64,000 nucleotides of DNA. Source: Sphagnum compactum (Eukaryota > Bryophyta > Sphagnopsida > Sphagnales). The stretch lies in the NCBI GenBank assembly GCA_965153455.1, contig OZ234493.1, forward strand, positions 5,084,001 through 5,148,000, read 5' to 3'. The position numbers were made by a program, and so were the translations under genes. Positions 1 through 10,968 of the stretch are shown one piece after another. Position 1 is the first letter of the stretch; every line of letters starts with the position of its first letter. The notes below the pieces were generated by a model. It did not search any database. It was not told the DNA's origin and was given only the letters and a program-made list of their open reading frames with translations.

Positions 1-39
1 TTGTGAGTCTTCCAATTGAATTAATACTCATTGTACTAA

Positions 40-312
40 TATTATAAACTCTCCGCCTTCTTCATGGTTTTCTTTGCTTGATTCACCTTCATGGACAAGT
101 TCTAGTTCTTAAATTGAACCTTAGTCAATTACCCTTTGCCAATAACTAATTCCTTTCCATGATTCTTCAAGGTCTGTTGCATAGTGGTCAGTTCCAAGCT
201 ATGAGTTTCCAATTGATTACTAATTCCATGCAAGTTTTGTTTAGTTTCATCACATTCAACACTCAAGTTGGTGAATCCTTCCAAATTCTTGACCAAGTGT
301 TAGCATTTTGGG
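40..312 (-). pseudogene. Decayed coiled-coil-like coding fragment
   Basis: Read on the minus strand, this stretch gives about 55 codons without a stop, beginning near LVKNLEGFTNLSVECDET and running to KNHGKELVIGKG. After one stop the same frame continues with NLSMKVNQAKKTMKKAESL. The composition (many K, E, L, Q, N, with leucines at heptad-like spacing) suggests a coiled coil. I do not recognise the parent gene; it could be a host gene scrap or part of a retroelement gag. The piece runs toward the window edge, so more of it may lie to the left. The in-frame stops and lack of a convincing start argue for a relic. Confidence 0.25.
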
Positions 313-539
313 CAGCTTGTTCAAAAACATGTTAATATGCTTCAAATTTTCTGTATAAAAAATAGAAACTTGGGTGGATTGAATTGTAAAAAAGTATGGG
401 TTTTCTATATTAACGAATTTAACTATAGGTTATACATGTTGGGATACTTATGCAGTTAAAACCATAGGTTCTTTAACCTTTACTATCATGGATGCCAATG
501 CCATGGAATTCATTCATTTGAAAGTTCATCCATGACTTG

Positions 540-1224
540 TAATAAACTTGTACCTAGCTTTTAATTTGACTTCAATTCACTCTTAGTTAGCTTCCGGTCA
601 AATTTTTGTTCATTTCCAATTAACTCTTATTTTATTCATAATTAAGTCCTGGTTCACTTTTAGTTTGCTCTTAGTTCATTTTTAATTAAGTCGTAGTTCA
701 CTTCTAATTAATTTTCAATTCACTTCTAGTCAATTTGTAATTCATTTTCAGTTCATTTCTAGTTAATTCTTAGTCCACTCTGAATTAACTCTTGATTCAT
801 TTTTAGTTAAGTCTAAATTCACTCTTAGTTCAATTTTAGTTCATTTTCAATTGAGTTTTAGTTCACTCATAGTTCACACATGGGCGCACATGGGCACACA
901 TGGGTGAAGAGAACCACATGTAAATTGGAAACTTCTTGAGAAACTTCTTTAAACTAGGTGCCTAAGGGGTATAAATAAAGATAGAATTCCCCATTACCTT
1001 TAGTTTGTTCAACACCAATTTTGGGTACGTTTTCTTGTCATAGCCTCATTTTATTTTAATTTCTTCCTTGCGATAAAATCTTATTGGATTCTTGTTTCGC
1101 ACTTTTCATGTCCTTGTTCTTGTTTTCTTGTTTCATGGTTTGGATTTGGGAAATTAATCATGCTTCTGTTCTCGTCTTGGTCTAAGAAATCTTGTAATCA
1201 TTTATTATTTTCATGCCCATGACA
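540..1224 (+). mobile_element. LTR fragment of the same retrotransposon family as the 24.6-kb LTR
   Basis: The right part matches the reverse complement of the LTR at 24605-25221. Shared blocks are a GGGGTATAAATAA promoter block, TTCAACACCAATTTTGGGTA, and the terminal TTTTCATGCCCATGACA ending in CA at 1224. The left part (about 560-870) is a degenerate array of 10-14-bp units built on TTTTAGTTCA, like a shorter array in the other LTR. I cannot find the family's TGATGTCA start, so the 5' limit is approximate. No primer-binding site follows 1224, which fits a 3' LTR or truncated solo LTR rather than a 5' LTR. Confidence 0.7.
966..980 (+). promoter_or_regulatory. LTR TATA box
   Basis: GGGGTATAAATAAAG lies about 250 bp before the LTR end and recurs, inverted, at 24859-24870 in the second LTR. 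Conservation between two diverged copies supports it as the element's core promoter. Confidence 0.6.
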
Positions 1225-2869
1225 TTTGCAACTAGTGTGACATGTTCAATAGGTACATTAACTTGAATGTTTTCAAGTGCATGTTTAGTGTTGACTTCAA
1301 CTTCATCTTCAAAATCAACCTATGTTGTTTTTGCTTGTGGGTTTTCATCATTTCCATTACCAACTTCATTAAAATATGTATTATTTTCATCAACTTCTAA
1401 ATCAATAATTTGAACTCAATAATAGGTTTTAACTTTATTCGTGGATGGTGACTGGTAAATCTTAATGTTCCAACATTGTGTTAAATTAGATTTTTTTTAA
1501 TCATGTTCATTTTTAGTCATAAAATCTATTCTTAAATTACATAATCCAAAATGTTAATCAATAATATTTTCTCAGAAGCAATGTGTCTACATAGTTTTGA
1601 ATTTGTAATCATTTTGCAACAATTTTACTTCTCATACTGATCGAAAGGAAAGAACAACAAATTATGGAAAAGAACATGATAACCAAAAGAAAAATAAAAT
1701 TAATAACTATCTGTTCTTCATGAAAACTATTAATCAAACAATGAGAAAAAATATTTTGCTTTCTCTACTATGTGCTCCCCGAAACAATAAAAAGAACTCC
1801 TCCAAAGAACTCCAAAGCATCCTCCTATTTCACAATTTTGTTGCCTTAAACTAATTTGAATTCAACCTCAACAATCTTAATCTCACCTATTCTTCCTCCA
1901 CTATTGTGCACTCTATTATTACATAATCTCTTGTGTCCAACTTGTCCCATAATAGACATCACAACACCTATTCATTATCCCCATGCATCCTAATCAATTT
2001 TATTATTATACTACAATCTTACCTTTAACATTACCCCCCCCATACTTTGGATTTTATCCTTGAAATCTTGCTATGGACATCTATACTGAAAGAACCTTGA
2101 GTCTGCAAAATAGACTACCCCTTATTCCTATCTATTTTGTAATTACTTGTTATGTAGTTGTAATCTTCGGTTCCAAAGACTAATGTTCTTCTATTGCAAC
2201 AATTTTCTCAATTTACAGAGTTTGTTGTGGTTGCATCTGTTATTGTGTTTCTGTAGTGGTTTATGTATGACCATTATCCTCTTCGTCCTGTGATGTTGGT
2301 GCTATTGCAGTTGTTGTAACAAACTAAATTGATGGAAAATTGTAGCTAGTGTAACATATTCTATGGACTTTGTTTGGGCAGACATGTGTTGTTCTTCTTG
2401 TTCTATTGGAACTTCTATTGGGATTTACTTTTTAGATTATGTCATTGTCTATTCATCCATGGCTTCTTCTTAAACTCTAAATATGGTTCTCGGTCTACTT
2501 TGAGTTTCCTCCATAGCTTGGCTTCATTTGCCTTGTGCTCATCAAACAGGGTCTTTAAATTTGTCTACAACAAATCTTGAACTAAGTTCCACCATGTATC
2601 AACAATATATGCTTGTAGCTGCAAGATTTTTGCATAGTCCTTAAAATTATATTCTACATCAATAGATTGTCATACTCCTTCAATCTATGCTTGGACAAAT
2701 ATGGCTCCATATTTGTGATTAAGTTCACAATTGTGTTTATCCTCTTTGCATCCTATTGTAATTTTTGGATGGATTAATACAAGTCCCCTAAATTTTATCC
2801 TTGTCCCATGTAGCTTCATCCCTCTAATGCATAGTGATTTGAATTTCCTCCTTGAATTTTAACACCTCC
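1225..2869. other. No gene recognised
   Basis: AT-rich sequence with short ORFs only. I see no conserved motif, splice structure or repeat that I can assign. Confidence 0.5.
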
Positions 2870-3245
2870 TCCTTTTCATAAAACTAGACTGCAACAACTA
2901 AAAAAGACGATGCACTAGGTGCGCATCCTCTTCCTTTTCGTAGAGCTATGCTGCAGTAAACAAAAAAAATGACAACATGTTGGGTGCGTCATCATTGTCA
3001 TCCTCTTCATAAAGCTGCATTGTAGTAAGAAAAAACAATGATGTGTTAGGCATTGTCATCAACCTCTTCACATAATTGTGCTATAGTAACAAAAAAAACC
3101 GGCCACACATCCAACGCATAATTGTCGTCCTCTTCATGGAGCTACATTGCAGGCAAAAAAAGCAATGATGACCAGTGCGCCATCTTCCTCTTCGTGGAAC
3201 TACGCTACAACAACACAAAAAAATGACAACTCTTATTTGCAAAGC
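2870..3245. repeat. Tandem repeat, period about 60-72 bp, six imperfect copies
   Basis: Each copy starts near CCTCTTC, continues with a version of GAGCTACGCTGCAGTAACA, then an A-run and a GATG/GTCATC segment. The copies differ in length and bases, so the array is old. A short AAT microsatellite follows at about 3278-3294. Confidence 0.6.
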
Positions 3246-5245
3246 TACAATGCAAATTTATTAATTAATTAAAAGTTATAATAATAATAATAATAAACCT
3301 GACAACAGCAACACCTAATGACGAGCTTGTAGCTCATTGTCTCCTTGGAGGTAACATGTAACCAAAAAAAACAAAAAGAGGCTTACCTTCAAGCTCCTAT
3401 TCCTACCCTTTTTGTAGTCTTCAAGGTCCTCCTCTCTTCACACAACTCACACTCTTCAAGCTCTATAAACTCAAAGTGACTAAAATTCAAACCCTAATCC
3501 AAACTAAACCCAAAAACTAAAACTAATTTCTAATCCCAAAAATCAAGTTTTGTAGCAACTTGGTCTTGGAGGTAGGAGTCCAAAAAAAACTTGGGGTCAG
3601 GTGTGGCATGAAGAAAATAAATTGCCAAGAAGGGCCAAAAGACAAACAAAAAAAATTAAGCTGGGAAAAAAAAAAAAAAAAACCCAAAAAGGCACAAGAG
3701 GGGAAAAAAAATTATCAACCAAAGAAACTGACCCTTGGTGGGATAATTTCATCCCATCCATGAATACTTAGAACAAGATCTTTTGGATGGTGCATTGGTG
3801 GGTGTCGAGTCACTAAAGCCTAGACAAAGTCTCTAAAGAAAAAAGAGAAAATGAAAAACACACAATTGGATTAAAATTGAATTCAATTGAAAAAAAAATG
3901 GGATGCATATTGGTGGAAAAGGTATTGAAAAATTGCAAGGGAACATGGTGTTGAAAAAGATTTCTTTCCATGCCTCTTTATTTAAGAACGAATGAAACAT
4001 ATTCCAATTTGGAATAGTCCATATGTCAACTTCAAAAAAGACAACTTTCTATGCCTCTTTATTTGAGAACTAATGAAACATATTCTAAATGACAACTTTC
4101 AAAAAGATGGGTTATGGAATCTAGGGCTGTCTTACATAAATTAACTTTAATGAATCATCATCATTAGAATTAATTTACTTCAGCTTTGCACTATTATTTG
4201 TTATCAATGACTGTTAAATCAATATAAGATTGAAATATTTATATATTTTCATTTGATTTTTAAATTTTACAATATATCAAAGCAAAATTCCATGATCATA
4301 TAGGTTTTTTATGAAATCATTTTCACTTTCATTAATGTGGATTCCAAACTTCAATTTTTAAAAAAAGTTACCCATTATTTTTGAAGTGAGTGGTCAACTT
4401 ACAATTCTAAGATCTTGAAATTAATTGATACCCACAAAATGATATATGGCAATTTATGATGTCAAAGATAATTCCATATGACAATTTATGTTTACTTATG
4501 ATATGATGGTATGAATAATTTCTAATTATGTCCATGTTTTTTTAATTTTCTAATGATGGCATGAGAATTTTATGTTTATAATATTTATTCACCATGATTT
4601 CATATTATGATTTATGACAATTTTGCACATGCTTCTATTGAGATTATTAGTTGAAAAGCCTTTCCAATATCACAAATCTTGAGTGTCATGGTAGGCAAAT
4701 CATTAGTTGCAAAAAGTCATATTTATTTGGGAAAAATAGTTGGTTTTGCAAGATGTAATTTCATACTAGTATGATTCTAACTTATCACCCAGGGATTTTT
4801 TTTGTGGTTATTTTTTGCCATTTCATGAAAAATATTTTCAAAATAAATATTTTATTACAATTTTTATCTTTATTTTCAAATTTTCACCATAAGTGACTAC
4901 ATTGTGAAAGGGTGATTAATAATTTATAGTTGATATTTTGAATATTTCCAAACTTGACTAAATATATTTGTAACCCTTTGCCATTTGAGAAACATCACAA
5001 AATTGAAAAAAATACATTGTTACCAACTCTAGAAATAGTTTCTACCATGAGTATTATCATTTCAAATGTATTTGCAAGTTTACTTCTACGTTTATTTGCA
5101 AGCTTTCTTCATGCAAGTTCCACAAACCATCCTTTTCTTGTTCCCTTTAAGTCTAAACCATGTTTGGCTAAATATTTTAAAATGTAATTAAAAAAAAAAT
5201 GAGCACCTGATTTTGTATAACCATTAATGAAAACATTTAATGTGG
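3246..5245. other. AT-rich sequence, no gene recognised
   Basis: Contains A-runs near 3660 and scattered short ORFs of low complexity. The direct repeat ATGCCTCTTTATTT-GAAC-AATGAAACATATTC occurs at about 3971 and 4033. Nothing supports coding function. Confidence 0.5.
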
Positions 5246-5435
5246 TTAGAAATTTGGTACATAAATTGCCAAATTTTTATTACAAACTAGCAAGTATTTG
5301 AGGATTTTGAAATAATTTTGAGACAAAAAAATCCAATAAAAGCGGATGGCCGAAGCCATCACACGGAAGACAAAAGGAAAGGCCAAAGAAAGGTCAAAAG
5401 ACGCGTAACTTGCATGAACCAAAGAAAGGAGAGAG

Positions 5436-5660
5436 CTAGTCCTTCTCATGGTAGGAAGATATCTCATCCACAACCCCTCTAATGTTGCCAACATGTAAAT
5501 CATGAGATCTAATAGTAATAGGAGGTCTAAAACAAGCATTTCTTGCCAACACAATCTTCCTCTCTATAGCAAAAGTTAAAGCACGTTGAATAGCAATACT
5601 ACATGTTGCTTGAAAAATTGAATGCAAATTTACAAAGATAAATGACCTCTCGATTGTCTA
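5436..5660 (-). pseudogene. Unidentified gene family, fragment 1
   Basis: The minus strand reads HSIFQATCSIAIQRALTF preceded by a DRSFI-like segment. The same layout (FI.GKLLFTIQCMIGNTLL) occurs at about 7880-7990 and a more diverged one at 8980-9090. I do not recognise the family. It is grouped with the downstream fragments because of this resemblance and the shared strand. Frames are interrupted, so it looks dead. Confidence 0.3.
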
Positions 5661-6374
5661 TTGTGAAAAAGACAACACATTCCCTCATGATTTGTTAGGA
5701 TCTCTTCCTTCTGCACTTATTTGCATTTTTGACCTTTCTCCTTGAAGGTAAAAATACTGAAATTGTCTACAAACCATTTCATTAGGTCTTCGATTGCACT
5801 CAAATGCTTGCATCTTTAACATAGTTGTGATGTTGTTTTCACTATTTTTAGCATGTCTAATCACATCACTTTTTTTAGGGCTTTTTGGTGAAGTAAGAAC
5901 TTTTCATTGTTTGTTTCTATTGATATCTTTCCCAACTTCGTTTTTTTGCTATGTTCCTTGTTGATTATTTCCACTATGAATATTGAGTCAATACTGCAAA
6001 ACAAGTTCTATTAACTCTAGCTTCTTTTTCTTAACAATGGCATGTGTTGTTTTCGAGACATTCCAATTTATTACGAAAAATGGGGTATTTATAATTTTTC
6101 TAACAATCTCACTTGTATGTGTGATTGCGATCATGGACATATGATGATGACTTGCATTCCTCTTAATGCTGCAATTTGATAATGACTTTATTGTTTGATC
6201 CATAACATTTTTTATTCGTGTTTTTTAAGTCTTTTCCTTTTTTAGATGCTAATTAACATGGTGTTTTTGGCTCCCCCTCCTCCTCCACTAGGGTTCTTTC
6301 TTCTTCCACTAGGGCTCCTTCTTTCTGTTCAACCAATGCTTCATGGTTTACATTGTATTTTAAAGTTGGCAACT

Positions 6375-6623
6375 CTATTCATTGTCATCTGGATCACTTT
6401 CATTTTTTGGCCACTTGCGTGAAGCTTTTACTAATGAATATTGGTCCGCTTTGTTCATCGATTTGGTTGGCCACGGATTAGACCTAGGAGCTTGTCTCAA
6501 GGTGTTCACAAAATATGGGTCAAACATCCATATCGATATGGCATAGACTTTGTATTCTTTCACATTAATTCTTAATGCCCAATATCCCACTCTAACACTA
6601 TATTTTGCATCTATCATTTTCAT
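6375..6623 (-). pseudogene. Unidentified minus-strand coding fragment
   Basis: An open 82-codon stretch with balanced amino-acid composition: KMIDAKYSVRVGYWALRI, YAISIWMFDPYFVNTLRQ, and an acidic end KWPKNESDPDDNE. The composition is more protein-like than the surrounding low-complexity ORFs. It lies between copies of the family described at 5.4, 7.4 and 8.6 kb and may belong to it. No known domain was recognised. The start and any splice sites are undetermined. Confidence 0.3.
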
Positions 6624-7420
6624 TTGTCTTTAATCCACTATTGGATACAAATCCGAGTCACTTAGAGTTTTAGTAGCCATTTTCATAGTTCCAAACCTAC
6701 ACTTGCAATGAATTTTTTTTATGTCCACCACACCTCTTTCTCATTATATACAATCATTGAAAATGTTTGTGTTTGTTTTGTATTTATGATTTTTTAATGT
6801 CCCTCTAAATGTGCAGGATAGAAACATTTATGGTGGTTAGTTATTGATGTTCTATGATTTGATTAGTGATTGTTTATATCAATATTCATAGCAAATATTT
6901 TCTTTGTTGATCTTCAATTAATGCATGATGTTTTAGAATATGCCACAATGTTAATTCATCTCAAAATTGGATGCCATTGTTTATATCACAAATTGATCTT
7001 ACTAGATCTTGCTATAATGTTAACATTGAACACATTTATTTCTCCTTTGTGTGAAAAGTACCAATTGCATATGCATATGTAGAACTTTTCATTCATTATT
7101 GCCTTAATTTTTCTAGTTAATTGTTGCACACATTCATGGTCTTATTTTTTCATGCTCTATTATGATATATGTCCCTCTAGTTTTGATAGAATTATTATTA
7201 ACAAAATACATTTTTTATCCATAATTATAATTGAATCCATTTTATTTCAATCCATTTTCCATTGATTACAATTGATTTTTACATTTGACATTACAGATAC
7301 TATATGTATTACATAGTGTGATTGAATAAACATTATTTTATTCTCAGGGGTTTGGATGTTGTCTTTTCCAACTATCCCACATTTCTTATGGTTTTTGTGG
7401 TAGTCTAATCATCTGTTGAT

Positions 7421-7990
7421 TCATAGGCAGTTGGAAGATTTTGTTTCTTTCGTGTTGTGGGACCTAGGCCCACCTACTGGAATTGCATATAGTCTTATTT
7501 TGGGTTTTCCAATTTCTATTGCTAATAATCCACATAGCATGACCAAGTCTTCATTTGATAAATCTTTGAGAGAATTAATTAAGTAGTGTTTTGGAAGTGG
7601 TTTTTTAAGGCTTGTGCATTGTTTCAAAAATTCCATCGTGTGTTTAAACATTGGCCAATGATAGTCTTTAATATCTTGTTCCATAAATTGGGGGTTTCGC
7701 CTTGGCATGTTCTTAGCAATAAATGGACCTTGTTATTTTTTCTTTCGTTTGCCCACCGCCAGGTGGCACATTCATATGTGTTATCCATTTTGTCTTTTTG
7801 TAAACTGCCCCATTTCTTAATTTTTAACAATTCGCATAAAGGATCCAACTGATTGTCATCTTGAGGAACTCACCATGGTTGTTCTATTTGCTTGAAAATT
7901 GTGTCCAAAATTGAATGCAATAATGTGTTTCCAATCATGCATTGAATTGTGAATAGTAGCTTGCCAGTAATAAATGATCTATTTGTCATT
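7421..7990 (-). pseudogene. Unidentified gene family, copy 2
   Basis: In minus-strand order this holds FI.GKLLFTIQCMIGNTLL, then QLDPLCELLKIKKWGSLQ with WRWANERKNNKV, then after a frame change FLKQCTSLKKPLPKHYL, DLSNEDLVMLCGLLAIE and KPKIRLYAIPVGGPR. The same order of motifs occurs about 1 kb away (8571-9090), so these are two copies of one unit. A frame change inside the copy shows that it is broken. The family is unknown to me; the repeated conserved blocks point to a real ancestral protein, either a host gene or an uncharacterised mobile-element ORF. Confidence 0.45.
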
Positions 7991-8222
7991 ATTTGGGAGA
8001 AATCCAACTGAGATGGTAATACTAAATCAGGCAATTAAGTACATGAATTAATAATTTTGGGTGGAGGATACAAATATTTTGTTGAGGTAATAGGAATGTA
8101 ATATTAGAAGTATATCAAATGCAAGTGGATAGTGATGATACTGAAAATGTAAATAAACAGTAGAGAATGAGAATATTTGGAAATGTAATGTTCATGTAAT
8201 CACTATATGGGGGTTTTATAGG

Positions 8223-8325
8223 CTTCCTTTGGAGTTCCAAGGACTAATTGGGTATTATATATGTGTCCTTTGAAGTTCCAAGGACTAAATGGGTACTATA
8301 TATGCATCCTTAGAAGTTCCAAGAA
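8223..8325. repeat. Short tandem repeat, about 48-bp unit, three copies
   Basis: Three successive copies of CCTTTGAAGTTCCAAGGACT plus a WATGGGTACTATATATG-like half. It lies between two copies of the unidentified gene family. Confidence 0.6.
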
Positions 8326-8570
8326 TCAAATTGCTTTCAAGATTTTTCTAGAAACAACTCCTATGTTCAACTTCAACCCTAATTCACATCAAAAAATCTA
8401 TTGAACCATAAATTATTACAAAGAATGGTATTTTGGTTTCTCTTTCATTTGTTGCGACATCTTTTTTGCCACTATTGTAAACATCTCGTGGTTTCGAAGG
8501 TCAAGCCTATCATGTGATGATTCATAGGTTGTTTTAACATTTTGTTCCTTAAATCTTTTGGCACCTAGGT

Positions 8571-9090
8571 TCACCTACCCATAGTTGCATAAAGTCGTCT
8601 ACTGGGTTCCATAAATTTTATTGATAGGAGGTTGCTAAGGGTTACCAAATCCTTTGCTGATAAATCCTTCACTAAGTTTGTGAAAAAATGTTCTGGAATC
8701 AACTTTTTCAAACTTGCACGTTCTTGGAAGAAATCCATGCCATGTGTAAATGTCACCTAGTGATAGTTTTCCATATCCTCCTTCGGAATGTTTATAGTTT
8801 GTTTGAGCACTGCAAAACTTTTTTTGTCTATCTTCGCATTTACCCATTGCCATGTCACCCATTCATTCGTTTTATCAATTTCCCTTTTCCATTCAATTCC
8901 CCATGTTCTAATTTCTAACAAATGCTTGAGGGGGTCTAGCTAGGTAGGATCTCTTGGATATTCCATAGGTTTTTTTTTGTCAACTCACATATTCTATCTA
9001 ATATGCTTGAAATTAAAGTGTATTCAATCATAATTTCCAAGGTGTTTAGTGTGACCATTGTTGTGATTTTTTTTTTGCCATTGTAAAATA
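8571..9090 (-). pseudogene. Unidentified gene family, copy 3
   Basis: Read on the minus strand this holds QLDPL-like and LEIRTWGIEWKREIDK, WVTWQWVNAKIDKKSF, then FFQERASLKKLIPEHFF, DLSAKDLVTLSNLLSIK and EPSRRLYATMG. These align in order with copy 2 (SLKKPLPKHYL, DLSNEDLVMLCGLLAIE, KPKIRLYAI). At least two frame changes and a stop interrupt it. Divergence between the copies is high at the protein level, so the duplication is old or both were brought by separate insertions. Confidence 0.45.
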
Positions 9091-10968
9091 GATCTTTAAC
9101 AATTGCAAACATGTGGTAGCCATCAAAAAGATGGAACTAGGCAATTCTAGTGGAAAGGGGGAAAAAATGTAGTTTGATTCTTCAAGTAGCAAGAATGATC
9201 CTAGACATAAGAGGTTTGAAAGATTGAATTCAAATAAAAATTAGGTTTAAATGGTATAAAAAATGTGCGGTCTCATATTGTTTCAATTTTTTATGGGAAC
9301 ATACTTCTTGAAGATGAACATGTGGTGTTTCAATTAACACATACTTTTTGGTTGTGAATAGGTTAAGTTTGGATTAACACATAACTCTTAGTTGTGAACA
9401 AATTGTGTTCATCCTTTGTTTTGTTCATCCATTTAGTTTTTCACCCATTTTAATTGTTCATGCATGTACATGTGGCAAAATATTCCTCCATATCATGAAA
9501 CATTATGTGCCATGTGTCAATGGAATATTCCAAAAAATTTATCATGTTCACCTACTCATGTTCACATTCACTCACTCACCAAATAACAATCCCTAATTTT
9601 AAATAGAAACAATCTATTTCATCTTTACCTAAATAGTAGTTCATTTACGATCGTCCTCAGTTATTAATGTCTTGCCGCCAAAGTTAATTCATGTGGTGAC
9701 AATGTATTACTTTCTTGTTTTAAATGTCCTTTTAGAAGCACATTTGTTTTATTGTAGTTGCTAATGATTAGAGAATCAATTGAATGCCGATTCTTGTCGA
9801 TTCTCCCATCCTTTTTAATTGCTTTCAATACTTCCCTTCAATTTTTCATTTGATTTTTAGCCTCAAGAACAATTATGGAATTCAAGTAATGAGAGGCAAC
9901 CGAGGTCTTCAATTATGCCGATTTCAATTTAATCACCTCATTTCAATATTAGGGGTCTATCCTGAATTCCATAATATTTGCCTACTATAATCTTTGCTGA
10001 ATTTGTATTCACAATGATTTTTTGTGTGTTTCAAATCATCATTTTTTTCCTATCTGATTCCATATTCATCTCGTTTCCTCTTTTTTTTATCATATTTCCA
10101 TGTTTATTATTCAACACATATTATTCTCAGGGTTCCCTTCTCCTCGTCTTCTATAATGTTCAAATTTGTGTTTTGTGTTTGATTACATTTCATTATGTGG
10201 TATCTTCTTTCTTATTCATTACTATCCGTGTGTCCTTAGTAACATGGTGACATTTCATGTTATTAGATGTTCTGAGTTCACCATCATGGTCGACGATTCA
10301 TGGACAACTTTGGTTTTTAAATAATGTTTGTGTTATGTTTTCTTTTCAATTGGGATCCTTACATATATCCAAGGATGTTTCGTATGATTTTAATAACTTG
10401 GTTTTAAGTTCGTTATACAAGATTCCTACAACCTCTTCTGAAGGGAGACAATTGGTGGTTGGTTGTGGCCGTTATTGCAATGTTGGCAATAATTTTACTC
10501 ATAACTTTTTAAAAAAAATCTTGACAACAAGAACAATAGGGTTTGTGGTCAAGATTGTGAAACAAAAACACGATGTTAACAACACTTGTTGATAATGTTT
10601 AGATGCATATACTACTTCTTTTTTCATGAACTATCTAATTCTTCTTCAGGTGATGACTTGACACCGCATCTTTCATCCATAAGATCATCGAATGGGAATC
10701 TTCAATCTGGTTCCTTGAAATCACGGTATCCTTCATCACGACTGGTTATCGTGTTATCATCATAACCTTCCACCTCTTTTCCAAATATTTAGTCCGTTGT
10801 TTCTTACCTTTGTGCAATGGCACTATTAGGATGTAGCTGCAACGAGTTGTAAAATTCGGATTATGACGAGATACTTCTTCAAAAAGTTCAATTCTTGTCG
10901 ATTGTTTTTATGGGGATGTCTTGTTTGAATTAATGTTAGTCCTTCCCAATGTTCATGGCTCTTCAAAA
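9091..10968. other. No gene recognised
   Basis: AT-rich. Several plus-strand ORFs of 60-111 codons occur (the longest is 10257-10592), but none shows a recognised domain. Sequence just upstream of 10969 could hold 5' parts of the decayed transposase that follows. Confidence 0.4.

Noticed and set aside
3560-3763. Lys-rich ORF
   Set aside because: Produced by A-runs; no protein features beyond poly-Lys.
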